Shown: positions 25,877 to 36,039 of the stretch, one piece after another | Layout of the letters: each line of letters begins with the position of its first letter | Numbering within the stretch: the first letter of the stretch is position 1 | Source: Chthonobacter albigriseus | GTDB lineage: Bacteria; Pseudomonadota; Alphaproteobacteria; Rhizobiales; Pleomorphomonadaceae | Reading direction: 5' to 3' | NCBI RefSeq assembly: GCF_013839445.1 | Contig: NZ_JACDIT010000007.1 | Coordinates: forward strand, 124,001-188,000 | DNA: 64,000 nt | Translations under genes and position numbers: made by a program | Notes under the pieces: model-generated | Told to the model about the DNA's origin: nothing | Databases searched by the model: none | The model's input: the letters and a program-made list of their open reading frames with translations, nothing else

Positions 25877-26680
25877 TCAACGGGCGGTGAGGCGGGCGAG
25901 TTCCGCCGCGGATTCCGGATCGGCGGGAAAGAAGGATTCGATCGCCAACTCGGACAGGCCGATGTCGACGGCCGTGCCGAAGACGGTGGTGGTGGTCAGG
26001 AGGCGCAAGGTGGCGCCGTCCGGGATGCCGAGTTCCAGCAGCACGACGATCCCGCCGTAGGCCGCCTCGCCGGGCGTCGGTGGGCGCGCGTTGGCCGGCG
26101 GCGGGTAGGACTTCAGCTCTTCTGTCAACGCCACCAGCGCCGGGTCTGCGGAGACATCGATCTGCCGCATCAACCGGCCGAGCACATGGGCGCGCCAGTC
26201 GCGGTAGTTGCGGATGCGCGGCGCCAGCCCGCCGGGGTGGAGGCTTATGCGCAACGCGTTGGCGCCGGGGCCGAGGAGCGTCGGATCGATGCCGTCCAGC
26301 AAGGGGGCGACGGCTTTGTTGGTGGTGACGATGTTCCAGTGCCGGTCTACCGCCAGCGCAGGGTTCGGGGCATGGCCCGCGAGAATGGCGTCCACGGCGG
26401 CGCGCGCCGCGGCGAGGTCGGGGTGGTCGATGCCCCGATCGCGGAGCAGCGGCGCGTATCCGGCAGCGACCAGCATCGCGTTCCGTTCACGCGCGGGAAC
26501 CGACAGATGTTCGGCAAGGTGCAGCACCATGTCCCGGCTGGGCGAGGAGCGTCCCGTTTCCACGAAACTGAGATGGCGCTGGGAGATGCCAGCCTCCACC
26601 GCGAGGTCGAGCTGGCTCAAGCGCCGGCGTCTGCGCCAGCTCTGAAGAAGCGTTCCGAAGGAGGGCTGCATGTCGATCAT
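25877..26680 (-). CDS. XRE-family regulator with MmyB-like ligand domain
   Basis: This 267-residue protein has an N-terminal helix-turn-helix (SQLDLAVEAGISQRHLSFVE). A larger MmyB-type domain follows, with typical blocks DRHWNIVTTNKAVAPLL, RNYRDWRAHV and TTTTVFGTAVDIGLSELAIE. MmyB domains resemble PAS folds and may bind fatty-acid-like ligands. It is divergent from the small membrane-protein gene at 26805 and may regulate it. Confidence 0.9.
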   Translation of the reverse strand: MIDMQPSFGTLLQSWRRRRRLSQLDLAVEAGISQRHLSFVETGRSSPSRDMVLHLAEHLSVPARERNAMLVAAGYAPLLRDRGIDHPDLAAARAAVDAILAGHAPNPALAVDRHWNIVTTNKAVAPLLDGIDPTLLGPGANALRISLHPGGLAPRIRNYRDWRAHVLGRLMRQIDVSADPALVALTEELKSYPPPANARPPTPGEAAYGGIVVLLELGIPDGATLRLLTTTTVFGTAVDIGLSELAIESFFPADPESAAELARLTAR

Positions 26681-26804
26681 GAGCCGAGGGTAGGCCCGAC
26701 GGCGGCGCGATCCAATGACCTCCGACGTAATCGACCCGTCGTGCGGCGGCGGTCAGCATCAAACGGTCAGCTGCCGTCGGCGGCTTCAACTTGGAGATCC
26801 CGAG

Positions 26805-27212
26805 ATGCCTTTCGATCGCAAATCCCTTCCGCTTCGCCCCATCCTGATGGCCGACGCTGCGGCCTGCCTCGTCATGGGGATCGGCCTGATCGGGCTGGCG
26901 GGCCCGCTCGAGCCCCTCACCGGGCTGTCGCAGACCTTCGCAATGGTGGCCGGCGCCCTTCTCCTGCCGGTGGCGGCTTTCATCCTTGTGGTGGCGAGCC
27001 GTCCGGCGATCCCCGCCGCGGGTGTGGCGGTGATCGTTGCCGGGAATGTCGGCTGGATCGCCGCAAGCCTGCTCATTCTTGCGACCGGAATGGTGCAGAC
27101 CACCGCGCTCGGGACCACGCTCGTCCTCGCCCAGGCGGCAGCGGTCGCCGTGATCACAGCCTTGGAACACGCGGCGCGTCCCGCACGCATCGTCGGGCAG
27201 GCGGCGATCTGA
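26805..27212 (+). CDS. Small integral membrane protein (135 aa)
   Basis: Four hydrophobic helices are visible, two per half. GGAG lies eight bases before the ATG at 26805; a 30-residue longer frame exists but has no ribosome site. No family motif is evident beyond a resemblance to small four-helix SPW/DoxX-like proteins. Its divergent neighbour is an XRE/MmyB regulator. Confidence 0.7.
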   Translation: MPFDRKSLPLRPILMADAAACLVMGIGLIGLAGPLEPLTGLSQTFAMVAGALLLPVAAFILVVASRPAIPAAGVAVIVAGNVGWIAASLLILATGMVQTTALGTTLVLAQAAAVAVITALEHAARPARIVGQAAI

Positions 27213-27388
27213 GGACCTGTTGGCGGGGGCGGGCTGCCCGTCCCCCGTCGCCCGCCGCATGGCAGCGGACGGTGCGGTCGGGCCACGAACTCCCTCGCGG
27301 GGTCCGATCAAGTTCCCTCGACAAGACTCGCTGCCAGCGCGGTCCGGGACCATATGAAGCGTCCACCGCCAACAACCGGAGCGCTTCC

Positions 27389-28408
27389 ATGGCCGAAACC
27401 CTGAACCGACGCATCGTGCTGGCGGCTCGCCCGGACGGCGAGCCCAAGGCCTCCGACCTCCGCCTTGAAGAGGTCCGGCTCCCCGAGATCGGACCGGGGC
27501 AGGTTCTCCTCAAGACGTTGTTCCTGTCGCTCGATCCCTACATGCGCGGGCGGATGAGCGCGGCCAAGTCCTATGCCAAACCGGTCGAGATCGGCGCGGT
27601 GATGGAGGGCGGCACGGTCAGCGAGGTGGTGGCCTCCACCAACAGCGCCTTCAAACCGGGTGACGTCGTCCTCGGCTATGCGGGGTGGCAGAGCCATGCG
27701 GTGTCGGACGGCAAAGGGCTGCGCAAGCTGGACCGCGCGGCGGCGCCTCTATCGGCCTGGCTCGGCGTGCTCGGCATGCCCGGGATGACCGCCTACACGG
27801 GGCTCCTGACCATCGGGCAGCCCAAGCCGGGCGAGACCGTCGTGGTGGCGGCAGCCACCGGGCCGGTGGGGTCCGCCGTCGGGCAGATCGCCAGGATCAA
27901 GGGCGCGCGCGCGGTCGGGATCGCGGGCGGGCCGGAGAAGCGCCGGGCCTTGACCGAGGAGTTCGGCTTCGACGCGGCCTTGGACCACAGGTCGCCGACC
28001 TTTGCTGAGGACCTTGCGGCGGCCTGCCCGGACGGCATCGACGTCTACTTCGAGAACGTCGGCGGGCCGGTCGCGGCGGCGGTGCAGCCGCTGCTGAACC
28101 CGTTCGCGCGCATTCCGGTCTGCGGGCTCATCGCGCACTACAACGACAGCGCTCCGCCGCCCGGTCCGGACCGGTTGCCGGCGCTGATGCGCGACGTGCT
28201 CACCAAGCGACTGACCTATCGCGGTTTCATCGTCAGCGACTTCCAGGATCAGGCTCCAGCCTTCGCGCGGGACATGTCCGCGTGGCTGAAGGACGGCCGC
28301 GTCAAGGCGCGCGAAGATGTCGTGGAAGGCCTGGAGAACGCGCCGGAAGCCTTCTTCGGCCTCCTGAAGGGCCGCAACTTCGGCAAGGTGGTGGTGAAGG
28401 TCGCCTGA
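27389..28408 (+). CDS. NADP-dependent oxidoreductase, CurA/leukotriene B4 dehydrogenase-like
   Basis: This 339-residue zinc-free medium-chain dehydrogenase/reductase probably reduces alpha,beta-unsaturated carbonyls with NADPH. Diagnostic blocks are FLSLDPYMRGRM, the GMPGMTAYTGLL substrate loop, the Rossmann stretch VVVAAATGPVGSAVGQIA, and VYFENVGGPV. No zinc-binding cysteines are seen. GGAG lies seven bases before the ATG. It converges with the LysR gene at 28420 with an 11-base gap. Confidence 0.93.
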   Translation: MAETLNRRIVLAARPDGEPKASDLRLEEVRLPEIGPGQVLLKTLFLSLDPYMRGRMSAAKSYAKPVEIGAVMEGGTVSEVVASTNSAFKPGDVVLGYAGWQSHAVSDGKGLRKLDRAAAPLSAWLGVLGMPGMTAYTGLLTIGQPKPGETVVVAAATGPVGSAVGQIARIKGARAVGIAGGPEKRRALTEEFGFDAALDHRSPTFAEDLAAACPDGIDVYFENVGGPVAAAVQPLLNPFARIPVCGLIAHYNDSAPPPGPDRLPALMRDVLTKRLTYRGFIVSDFQDQAPAFARDMSAWLKDGRVKAREDVVEGLENAPEAFFGLLKGRNFGKVVVKVA

Positions 28409-28419
28409 ATGATCGGCGC

Positions 28420-29313
28420 TCAAACGGCGCGGATATGGGCTGCGAGGCCCGCTGCCAGGGCGTCGAACACGACCCGGCAGCGGGGACTTGATTTCAGGTC
28501 CTCGTGCATGACGACATAGGTGGGCAGGCCGAGGGAGACTTCCTCGGGGAGCACCCGCACGAGGTCGGGTTCGCGGCGCGCAAGCTGGACCTGGCAGACG
28601 CCGATGCCGAACCCCGCCTTGATGGCGGCGAACTGGGCGAGGTTGCTGTCGGCGCGCAGCGCGAAGTGGTCGCGCGTGATGAACCGCATCTGCTTCAGCA
28701 TGGCGCGGATGGCGGGGGTCTCCCGATCGAAGCCGATCAGGTCGTGACCCCTGAAATCCGCCAGTGATGCAGGAACGCCGCGCCTTTCGATGTAGCTGCG
28801 GTGGGCGTGCAGCCCGAGTTCGATGGTGCCGACGCGCCGGGCCAGCAGCGCCTCCTGCGTCGGCTCGACCATTCGCACAGCGATGTCCGCGTCCCGGCGG
28901 ATCAGATCGTCGACCGCGTCGGAGAGCACCAGTTCGATCACGAGGTCCGGATGCCTGGCGCGCAGATCGGCGAGGATCGCGGGCACGATCTCCACGCCCA
29001 CCACTTCGCTGACGCTGAGCCGAACCGGGCCGCGCACTTCCTTGCCGTGGCTTGAGGCCGCACGCACCAGGGCGGCGGTGGTGGCGGCGAGCGTTTCGGC
29101 GTAGGGCCGCAGATCTTCTGCAGCCTCGGTGGGCGAGAGACCGCGCTGCGAACGGATGAAGAGGTCGTAACCGACGAGGCTCTCCAGAGCGTCGATATGG
29201 CGGGACACGGTCGGCTGGGTCAGCCCAAGGCTACGCGCGGCGCCCGACAGCGATTGCTCGCGCAGAACGGCAAGGAAGGTGCGGTAGAGGTCCCAGGACG
29301 GTTCAGAGTTCAT
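28420..29313 (-). CDS. LysR-family transcriptional regulator
   Basis: A standard-length (297 residues) LysR regulator. The N-terminal helix-turn-helix reads FLAVLREQSLSGAARSLGLT then QPTVSRHIDALE, and the periplasmic-binding-like effector domain fills the rest. It is divergent from an epimerase/reductase gene with a 93-base shared promoter region, the usual arrangement for control of the neighbour. The start at 29313 fits the family length; the frame stays open upstream but is a shadow of the plus-strand gene. Confidence 0.93.
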   Translation of the reverse strand: MNSEPSWDLYRTFLAVLREQSLSGAARSLGLTQPTVSRHIDALESLVGYDLFIRSQRGLSPTEAAEDLRPYAETLAATTAALVRAASSHGKEVRGPVRLSVSEVVGVEIVPAILADLRARHPDLVIELVLSDAVDDLIRRDADIAVRMVEPTQEALLARRVGTIELGLHAHRSYIERRGVPASLADFRGHDLIGFDRETPAIRAMLKQMRFITRDHFALRADSNLAQFAAIKAGFGIGVCQVQLARREPDLVRVLPEEVSLGLPTYVVMHEDLKSSPRCRVVFDALAAGLAAHIRAV

Positions 29314-29406
29314 GCATTTTAGTATAGCGACCGTACAAGTTTGCGCAATTCCGTTGATCCTGGTTTGCCCGCATCCTCGCTCCATCACCTTCGGATGGAG
29401 ACGATC

Positions 29407-30414
29407 ATGAGCACTCGAACGGCACTGGTACTCGGCGCGACGGGCGGCATCGGCGGCGAAGTCGCGCGCACGCTGAAGGGGAGGGGCTGGACCGTCCGCG
29501 CCCTCCACCGCGATGCTGCCCGCGCCGGCCTGCGGGACGGTATCCAGTGGATCACCGGGGATGCCCTGTCGCCGATAGACGTTACGGCGGCGGCAGACGG
29601 CGCGTCCTTGCTGGTGCATGCGGTCAACCCGCCGGGATACCGGAATTGGGGTTCTCTTGTGCTGCCGATGCTGGACAGCACGCTCGCCGCGGCGCGCTCC
29701 AGCGGCGCCCGCATCCTTCTCCCGGGCACCGTCTACAACTACGGGCCGGATGCGCTGCCGAACCCGGACGAACTGTCCGTCCAGCACCCCGTGACCGCCA
29801 AGGGCAGGATCCGCGTTGAGATGGAACGCCGACTCCTCCGCGCGGCGGAGGCCGGGCACTCGACGGCCGTGGTCGTCCGCGCCGGCGACTTCTTCGGTCC
29901 GCGCGCCGCGAACAACTGGTTTTCGCAAGGGCTGGTGAAGCCGGGAAAGCGACCGGCGTCGATCGCCTATCCGGGACGCCCCGACGTCGGCCACCAGTGG
30001 GCGTATCTCCCCGATGTCGCCGAGACGATGGTCCGCGTCATCGAAACCAGATCCCTTGGCAACTTCGCGACCTTCCACATGGAGGGGCACTGGGATCCGA
30101 ACGGGATGCGGATGGTGGAGGCGATCCGACGCGTGGTCGGAGCGCCGGATCTCCCGGTGCGGCGATTGCCTTGGACGCTGATGCGCCTGCTGGGCCCCGT
30201 CGTGCCGCTGTTCCGGGAGCTTGCTGAGATGCGCTATCTCTGGGAGCAGCCGGTGCGGATGCGCAACGACCGGCTCCTCGCGCTGATCGGCGAGGAGCCC
30301 CGGACACCGCTGGACGATGCGGTTCGCGCCACGCTGATCGGACTCGGCTGCCTCGGCGCGGCGGCGAACGCCAACGCATCGGCCCTTGCAACCGCATCGC
30401 AGGGGAGGGTCTGA
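29407..30414 (+). CDS. NAD(P)-dependent epimerase/dehydratase (extended SDR)
   Basis: This 335-residue protein has an N-terminal Rossmann motif (ALVLGATGGIGGEVA), a catalytic tyrosine region around GTVYNYGPD and a downstream variable substrate domain. It belongs to the extended or atypical SDR group acting on sugars or other hydroxy/keto substrates; the substrate is unknown. GGAG lies six bases before the ATG at 29407. It overlaps the next gene by one base and is probably regulated by the divergent LysR protein. Confidence 0.88.
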   Translation: MSTRTALVLGATGGIGGEVARTLKGRGWTVRALHRDAARAGLRDGIQWITGDALSPIDVTAAADGASLLVHAVNPPGYRNWGSLVLPMLDSTLAAARSSGARILLPGTVYNYGPDALPNPDELSVQHPVTAKGRIRVEMERRLLRAAEAGHSTAVVVRAGDFFGPRAANNWFSQGLVKPGKRPASIAYPGRPDVGHQWAYLPDVAETMVRVIETRSLGNFATFHMEGHWDPNGMRMVEAIRRVVGAPDLPVRRLPWTLMRLLGPVVPLFRELAEMRYLWEQPVRMRNDRLLALIGEEPRTPLDDAVRATLIGLGCLGAAANANASALATASQGRV

Positions 30415-30788
30415 TGACCGGCTCTCTCGTAACAACCGCCGCGCGGGTGACGCCGCTCGGCGTCATGGGCCAGTTCCTGTTCGCCGGGCTGGCGCTGTTC
30501 CACGATGCCGCCTTCTGGGCGTTTCACGGCGCGCTCGGCGGCCTCCTCGCCCTGCCGATCGGGATCGTGCTCTTCGCCGCCTACCGTCAGGAGCGCCATC
30601 GAACGCTCCTGCGCCCGGCGGGGCTCCTCGCCGTCGCCTACCTCGTCCAGCTCACGCTCGCCGGCCTCGGCCAGGCGACCGACATCGGCGCGCTCCTCGC
30701 CCTCCACCTTGTCAACGCCGGCCTCGTCCTCGGTGCCGCTGCCAACCTCGCGGATGCGGCAGCTGGGCGGGGGAGGGCGGTGGCCTAG
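30414..30788 (+). CDS. Small membrane protein (DUF6220-like, 124 aa)
   Basis: The 124-residue product has four predicted membrane helices, with an FLFAGLALFHDAAFWAFHGAL block reminiscent of DUF6220 proteins. Its ATG overlaps the stop codon of the epimerase gene (TGATG) after AGGGGAGGG, so translation is coupled. The function is unknown. Confidence 0.75.
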   Translation: MTGSLVTTAARVTPLGVMGQFLFAGLALFHDAAFWAFHGALGGLLALPIGIVLFAAYRQERHRTLLRPAGLLAVAYLVQLTLAGLGQATDIGALLALHLVNAGLVLGAAANLADAAAGRGRAVA

Positions 30789-30796
30789 AAAAAGTT

Positions 30797-30821
30797 CGGG
30801 GGGCTTTCGCCCCCCGTTTTT
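30797..30821. terminator. Bidirectional intrinsic terminator
   Basis: A perfect 8-bp stem CGGGGGGC (30797-30804) and GCCCCCCG (30809-30816) with loop TTTC is followed by five T. On the minus strand the same stem is followed by AACTTTTT, so it serves both the membrane-protein operon and nrdJ. Confidence 0.92.
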
Positions 30822-30824
30822 CGT

Positions 30825-33800
30825 TCAGCTGCAGCCGCTGGTGCTGCCACAGGTGTCGCACTTCAGGCAGGTGCCGTTTCGCACCATCGTGAAGTTGCCG
30901 CACTCGGAGCAGGCCTCGCCTTCGTAGCCCTTCATGCGGGCCTGGGCGACCTTGGAGGCGTAGTCGAGTTGCGGCGGCGCCTGCGTGATTCCGACGGCCG
31001 CCGTGGCGGCGACGGCCGGTTCGGCCTCAATGTCCCGCTTGAAGGCGGTCGCGGCGGCGCCGGCGGCGATCGCGGTGACGCCGGATGAAGCCCGGGCGGT
31101 CGCGAATGCGGACACCGAGGCTGTGGCCGAACCGCCGCCGGACGCGATGGCGCCGCCGGCTGCCGAGCCCTTCGGATCGGGGGTGCCGGAGACGACCTTC
31201 AGCGCGCCCGGTCGGCCGCGGACGAGACCGTGGCTGACGATGCCCTCCGCGCCCTTCTCCTCCTTCACGCCGCCGCCGAGGCCGGTGTTGCCGGCATCCT
31301 GCGGCACCACGTGCGCCAGGTCGTGACGGCCGAGGTAGGAGACGGCGAGCTCGCGGAACACGTAGTCGAGGATCGACGTCGCGTTCTTGATCATCTCGTT
31401 GCCCTGCACCATGCCGGCCGGCTCGAAGCGGGTGAAGGTGAAGGCCTCCACGTATTCCTCGAGCGGCACGCCGTACTGCAGGCCGAGCGAGATCGCGATG
31501 GCGAAGTTGTTCATCATCGCGCGGAAGGCAGCGCCTTCCTTGTGCATGTCGATGAAGATCTCGCCGATGCGCCCGTCATTGTACTCGCCGGTCCGGATGT
31601 AGACCTTGTGGCCGCCGACGATGGCCTTCTGGGTGTAGCCCTTGCGGCGGTCGGGCATTTTCTCGCGGGCACGGATGTGCCGCTCGACGATCCGTTCCAC
31701 GATGCGCTCGGCGGCGGCGGTGGCGCGGGCGGCCATCGCCTTCTCGGCGACGATCGCCTCGACCGCGTCCTCGGCGTCCTCCTCGTCGTCGGCCAGCAGC
31801 TGGCTGTTGAGCGGCTGGGAGAGCTTGGAGCCGTCGCGGTAGAGGGCGTTGGCCTTCAGCGCCAGGCGCCAGGAGAGCATGTAGGCCTCCTTGGCATCCT
31901 CCACCGTCGCCTCGTTCGGCATGTTGATGGTCTTGGAGATGGCGCCCGAGATGAACGGCTGGGCGGCCGCCATCATGTGGATGTGGCTCTCCACGCTGAG
32001 ATAGCGCTTGCCGATGCGGCCACAGGGGTTGGCGCAGTCGAAGACCGCGTAATGCTCCGGCTTCAGGAAGGGGGCACCTTCCAGGGTCATCGCGCCGCAG
32101 ACGTGGGTGTTGGCCGCCTCGATGTCCGCCTTGGTGTAGCCGAGGTGGGTGAGGAGGTCGAAGGCCGGGTCGTTGAGCTGGGCGTCGGCGAGGCCGAGCT
32201 TCTTCATCTCCTCGTCGCCGAGAGTCCAGCGGTTGAACACGAACTTGATGTCGAAGGCCGACTTGAGCGAGCCCTGCACCTTCTCGATGGCCGCGTCGGA
32301 GAGGCCCTTGGCGCGCAGCGAAGAGGGGTTCACCGACGGCGCCTGGGCGATCGAGCCGTGGCCGACGGCGTAGGCCTCGATCTCGGCGATCTGGCTTTCC
32401 GTGTAGCCGAGGGCGCGGAGCGCCTCCGGAACGGCGCGGTTGATGATCTTGAAGTAGCCGCCGCCGGCCAGCTTCTTGAACTTCACCAGGGCGAAGTCCG
32501 GCTCGATGCCGGTGGTGTCGCAGTCCATCACGAGGCCGATCGTGCCGGTCGGCGCGATCACGGTCGCCTGGGCGTTGCGGTAGCCGTGCTTCTCACCGAG
32601 CGCAAGGGCGCTGTCCCAGGCGCGGGCGGCGGCCTCGATCAGACGCTTGTCGGGGCAGGAGCCCTTGTCCAGCGGCACCGGAGGCGTGCGCAGCTTCTCG
32701 TAGCCGTCCTTAGCTCCGTGCGCCGCGCGGCGGTGGTTGCGGATCACGCGGAGCATGTCGGCCGCGTTCTTCTTGTAGCCGGGGAAGGGGCCGAGCTCCT
32801 TGGCCATCTCCGCGGACGTTGCATAGGAGACGCCGGTCATGATGGCGGTGATGGCGCCGCAGATGGCGCGGCCCTCGGCCGAGTCGTAGGGGATGCCGGA
32901 CGACATCAGGAGGCCGCCGATGTTGGCGTAGCCGAGGCCGAGGGTGCGGAACTCGTAGGAGAGCTGGGCGATCTCCTTGGACGGGAACTGCGCCATCGTC
33001 ACCGAGATCTCGAGCACCACCGTCCAGAGGCGGCAGCCGTGCTCGAAGGCTTCAATGTCGAACGCCTTGTCGGACTGGCGGAACTGCAGGAGGTTCAGCG
33101 AGGCGAGGTTGCAGGCCGTGTCGTCCAGGAACATGTATTCCGAGCACGGATTGGACGCGCGGATCTCGCCGCTGGCCGGGCAGGTGTGCCAGTCGTTGAT
33201 GGTGGTGTGGTACTGGATGCCGGGGTCGGCGGAGGCCCAGGCGGCGTAGCCGATCTGCTCCCAGAGGTCCTTGGCCTTCAGCGTCTTCATCACCTTGCCG
33301 TCCTTGCGGGCGGTGAGGTTCCAGGAGCCGTCGGTCTCCACGGCGCGCAGGAAGTCGTCGGTGACGCGGACGGAGTTGTTGGAGTTCTGGCCCGAGACGG
33401 TGAGGTAGGCCTCCGAATCCCAGTCGGTGTCGTAGACCGGGAATTCGATCGCGGTGTAGCCCTGGCGGGCGAACTGGATGACGCGGCGGATGTAGTTCTC
33501 CGGCACGCTCGCCTTCTTGGCGGCGCGGATCTCGCGCTTCAACGGCAGATTCTTGGCCGGATCGAACTTCTCGTCGCCGGGCAGCTCGGTTGAGCCGATC
33601 GCCTGCATGATGGCGTTGAGATGCTTGGAGCAGGTCTTGGAGCCGGTGACGAGAGCTGCAACCTTCTGCTCCTCCTTCACCTTCCAGTTGATGTACTGCT
33701 CGATGTCGGGGTGATCGATATCGACCACCACCATCTTGGCGGCGCGGCGGGTCGTGCCGCCGGACTTGATGGCGCCAGCGGCTCGGTCGCCGATCTTCAG

Positions 33801-34571
33801 GAAGCTCATCAGGCCGGACGAGCGGCCGCCGCCGGAGAGCTTCTCGCCCTCGCCGCGCAGCTTGGAGAAGTTGGAGCCGGTGCCGGAGCCGTACTTGAAG
33901 AGGCGGGCTTCGCGGACCCAGAGGTCCATGATGCCGTTGTCGTTGACGAGGTCGTCCTCGACGCCCTGGATGAAGCAGGCGTGTGGCTGCGGGTGCTCGT
34001 AGGCCGTGGCCGAGCGGGTCAGCTTGCCGGTCTTGTAGTCGACGTAGTAGTGGCCCTGGCTCGGGCCGTCGATGCCGTAGGCCCAGTGCAGGCCAGTGTT
34101 GAACCACTGCGGCGAGTTCGGCGCCACCTTCTGGGTGGCCAGCATGAAGCGCAACTCGTCGAAGAAGGCGCGGGCGTCCTCCTCGCCGTTGAAGTAGCCG
34201 CCCTTCCAGCCCCAGTAGGTCCAGGTGCCGGCGAGCCGGTCGAAGACCTGGCGAGCGTCGGTCTCACCGCCGAAGCGCTCGGCCTCGGGCAGGGCGGCGA
34301 GGGCCTTCTCGTCCGCCACGGAGCGCCAGAGGAAGGAGGGGACGGAGGTCTCCTCGACCTTCTTCAGCGCCTTGGGCACGCCGGCCTTGCGGAAGTACTT
34401 CTGGGCGATGATGTCGCTGGCCACCTGGCTCCACGCCGAGGGTACCTGGATGTCGGCCGCACGGAAGACCACCGAGCCATCGGGATTGCGGATTTCGCTC
34501 GTGGCCAGCCGGAATTCGATCTCCGCATAGGGAGACTGGCCGTCCTTTGTGAAGCGCCGCTCAATCCGCAT
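30825..34571 (-). CDS. nrdJ: Adenosylcobalamin-dependent (class II) ribonucleoside-diphosphate reductase
   Basis: A 1248-residue class II reductase that makes deoxyribonucleotides with or without oxygen, using vitamin B12 coenzyme. The core shows [36 protein letters not shown] with an active-site cysteine, and [18 protein letters not shown]. The C-terminus is a zinc-ribbon-like tail (CSECGNF and [13 protein letters not shown]) typical of this long alphaproteobacterial form, supplying redox-active cysteines. The N-terminus starts [16 protein letters not shown] long upstream region holds NrdR-like boxes. Confidence 0.97.
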   Translation of the reverse strand: MRIERRFTKDGQSPYAEIEFRLATSEIRNPDGSVVFRAADIQVPSAWSQVASDIIAQKYFRKAGVPKALKKVEETSVPSFLWRSVADEKALAALPEAERFGGETDARQVFDRLAGTWTYWGWKGGYFNGEEDARAFFDELRFMLATQKVAPNSPQWFNTGLHWAYGIDGPSQGHYYVDYKTGKLTRSATAYEHPQPHACFIQGVEDDLVNDNGIMDLWVREARLFKYGSGTGSNFSKLRGEGEKLSGGGRSSGLMSFLKIGDRAAGAIKSGGTTRRAAKMVVVDIDHPDIEQYINWKVKEEQKVAALVTGSKTCSKHLNAIMQAIGSTELPGDEKFDPAKNLPLKREIRAAKKASVPENYIRRVIQFARQGYTAIEFPVYDTDWDSEAYLTVSGQNSNNSVRVTDDFLRAVETDGSWNLTARKDGKVMKTLKAKDLWEQIGYAAWASADPGIQYHTTINDWHTCPASGEIRASNPCSEYMFLDDTACNLASLNLLQFRQSDKAFDIEAFEHGCRLWTVVLEISVTMAQFPSKEIAQLSYEFRTLGLGYANIGGLLMSSGIPYDSAEGRAICGAITAIMTGVSYATSAEMAKELGPFPGYKKNAADMLRVIRNHRRAAHGAKDGYEKLRTPPVPLDKGSCPDKRLIEAAARAWDSALALGEKHGYRNAQATVIAPTGTIGLVMDCDTTGIEPDFALVKFKKLAGGGYFKIINRAVPEALRALGYTESQIAEIEAYAVGHGSIAQAPSVNPSSLRAKGLSDAAIEKVQGSLKSAFDIKFVFNRWTLGDEEMKKLGLADAQLNDPAFDLLTHLGYTKADIEAANTHVCGAMTLEGAPFLKPEHYAVFDCANPCGRIGKRYLSVESHIHMMAAAQPFISGAISKTINMPNEATVEDAKEAYMLSWRLALKANALYRDGSKLSQPLNSQLLADDEEDAEDAVEAIVAEKAMAARATAAAERIVERIVERHIRAREKMPDRRKGYTQKAIVGGHKVYIRTGEYNDGRIGEIFIDMHKEGAAFRAMMNNFAIAISLGLQYGVPLEEYVEAFTFTRFEPAGMVQGNEMIKNATSILDYVFRELAVSYLGRHDLAHVVPQDAGNTGLGGGVKEEKGAEGIVSHGLVRGRPGALKVVSGTPDPKGSAAGGAIASGGGSATASVSAFATARASSGVTAIAAGAAATAFKRDIEAEPAVAATAAVGITQAPPQLDYASKVAQARMKGYEGEACSECGNFTMVRNGTCLKCDTCGSTSGCS

Positions 34572-34718
34572 CTAACCATCCCCTATGAAGCCCTGGCGCG
34601 CCGGTTCGTTCTCCCTTCCATGGGAGGCCCGGCCCCGCACCCGATTGATGTTAACGGCTCTTATCGTCTTCCAGAACGCCTCAGTCAGCCGGTCGTTCGG
34701 GACGGACAGATCACAATC

Positions 34719-34795
34719 TGTCCAGGTCTAGTGCCCCCTCGTTCGCCGCCGACTAGATCTAGAGTGGATCGTGAGTCCGGTTAAAGATCTCTTAC
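34719..34795 (-). promoter_or_regulatory. Tandem NrdR-like boxes upstream of nrdJ
   Basis: Three AG(A/G)TCT-centred sites lie at 34719-34734, 34750-34765 and 34780-34795, with centres 31 and 30 bp apart, the three-turn spacing usual for NrdR boxes. The middle one matches 11 of 16 positions of the NrdR consensus; the outer ones are weaker (8 or fewer). NrdR represses reductase genes when dATP is high. Confidence 0.55.
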
Positions 34796-34999
34796 CAACG
34801 TTTTCCCCAACGCCGAGGGGTTATCCCCGCTGTTGAGGAGGCAGCGTCGCACGCAGGACACAACCGACCCGGAACCCGTTCACCGCTCTTGACCGACATT
34901 CAGCCGGCGAACCGATTCGACCGGTTCTGCGCATCGGTCGCGAGCCGCCTGCGCGGTTCCTTCCGACGCCTTCACGCTAGGCCGAGTCTGCCATGGGGT

Positions 35000-35015
35000 C
35001 AACAAGATCTAGTGT
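35000..35015 (-). promoter_or_regulatory. Single stronger NrdR-like box
   Basis: CAACAAGATCTAGTGT matches 12 of 16 NrdR consensus positions, 250 bp from the tandem group. It could control a distal nrdJ promoter or the divergent response regulator gene. Confidence 0.5.
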
Positions 35016-35245
35016 CGTCCCGCGCAACCAAGCCATACATATGGTGCTTAGGGGCAGGGAATCACAGAGCAGCGCAGGGATAGTGAGAATTTTAGCCGAA
35101 TCCGGCGGGTTGGTTTCAAGGGGGCTTAAAATCGGCCTGCTAGTGTCGCCTTCAGACCGGTTGCAGGCGTATCTCATTGCCTCGCGGCCAGTGCCTGGGA
35201 CAGCGGCGGTGCAGCTATGCGCATCGCGACATCCGATGGACCGCG

Positions 35246-35944
35246 ATGACCTACCACGCCGCCTACGCGTTGCCGACCGATCTCCTGGACATCGTCCTGA
35301 TCGAGGATTCCAAGCCGATGCAGGCGATCCTGCGGTCGATCATCGGCGGCCTGAAACCGCGCCGGGTGCGGACCTTCGACCGCGCCGACGAGGCCCTGGA
35401 GGCGATGCTCCACGAGCCGCCGAACCTGATCATCACGGACTGGCGCATGGAGCCCATGTCGGGCGCCATGTTCCTCAAGACGATTCGCGACAAGCGCATG
35501 TCGCCGCTCTGCTTCGTTCCGGTGATCGTTGTCACGGCGCACGCCACCCGACAGGTGGTGGAACGCGCGATGTACAGCGGCGCCCACAGCCTGCTCGTCA
35601 AGCCGCTGGCTCCGGCGATGCTGCTCGACCGGGTGCAGCGGCTCTGCGAGGACCAGCGCCGCTTCGTGCTCGACCACGACGGCGGGGCCTACGAGATCGA
35701 GGGCGTGCGCAAGGTGTTGGCCGTACAGCAGGCCCGGACCGATGCGCTGCTCAAGGCGCGCGAGTACCACGAGGCGGCGCTGCGCCAGATCGAGACCGAG
35801 GAAGGCGGCGAGCACAAGGTGGATCCGGCCACGGCCGAGGTCGCCAACAAGATCGTCGTCGCAAACCGCCGGACGGCCGCCAAGGCGTCGACGCTGCCGG
35901 CCTCCACCCATCGCTACGCGGCGATCCGGGTGCCGAACACCTGA
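35246..35944 (+). CDS. Single-domain response regulator with helical tail
   Basis: A 232-residue protein with an N-terminal receiver domain: IVLIEDSKPMQAIL acidic pocket, phosphoacceptor Asp in NLIITDWRMEPMSG, Thr in VIVVTAHATR and Lys in LLVKPLAPAML. About 90 residues of charged helix follow and no known output domain is seen. The role (phosphorelay, or chemotaxis-like or stress signalling) is unknown. The ATG at 35246 begins shortly before the receiver domain. Confidence 0.88.
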   Translation: MTYHAAYALPTDLLDIVLIEDSKPMQAILRSIIGGLKPRRVRTFDRADEALEAMLHEPPNLIITDWRMEPMSGAMFLKTIRDKRMSPLCFVPVIVVTAHATRQVVERAMYSGAHSLLVKPLAPAMLLDRVQRLCEDQRRFVLDHDGGAYEIEGVRKVLAVQQARTDALLKAREYHEAALRQIETEEGGEHKVDPATAEVANKIVVANRRTAAKASTLPASTHRYAAIRVPNT

Positions 35945-36039
35945 GAAACGTCAGGGTTTGTCCCGGGCTGGTTTCCCCTGGACATCGCGCGGTGCGGTCG
36001 CCATAGTCCGCCGCAGATCCGACGGACGGTCGCAGGGTA

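Larger units (their letters stand above)
34572..35245. other. Long intergenic region between nrdJ and a response regulator
   Basis: These 674 bases carry the NrdR-like boxes. I looked for a cobalamin riboswitch, expected by function for a B12-dependent enzyme, and saw no recognisable B12 box. Short open frames here have no ribosome sites. Confidence 0.5.

Noticed and set aside
31230-34784. Long plus-strand frames opposite nrdJ
   Set aside because: Low-complexity Val/Leu/Ala/Arg translations opposite a clearly identified gene.
34889-35083. 64-residue frame upstream of the response regulator
   Set aside because: No ribosome site, no motif; it overlaps the candidate regulatory region.
34572-35245. 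Cobalamin riboswitch before nrdJ
   Set aside because: Expected from B12 dependence, but no B12-box-like sequence was recognised by eye. A covariance-model search would be decisive.
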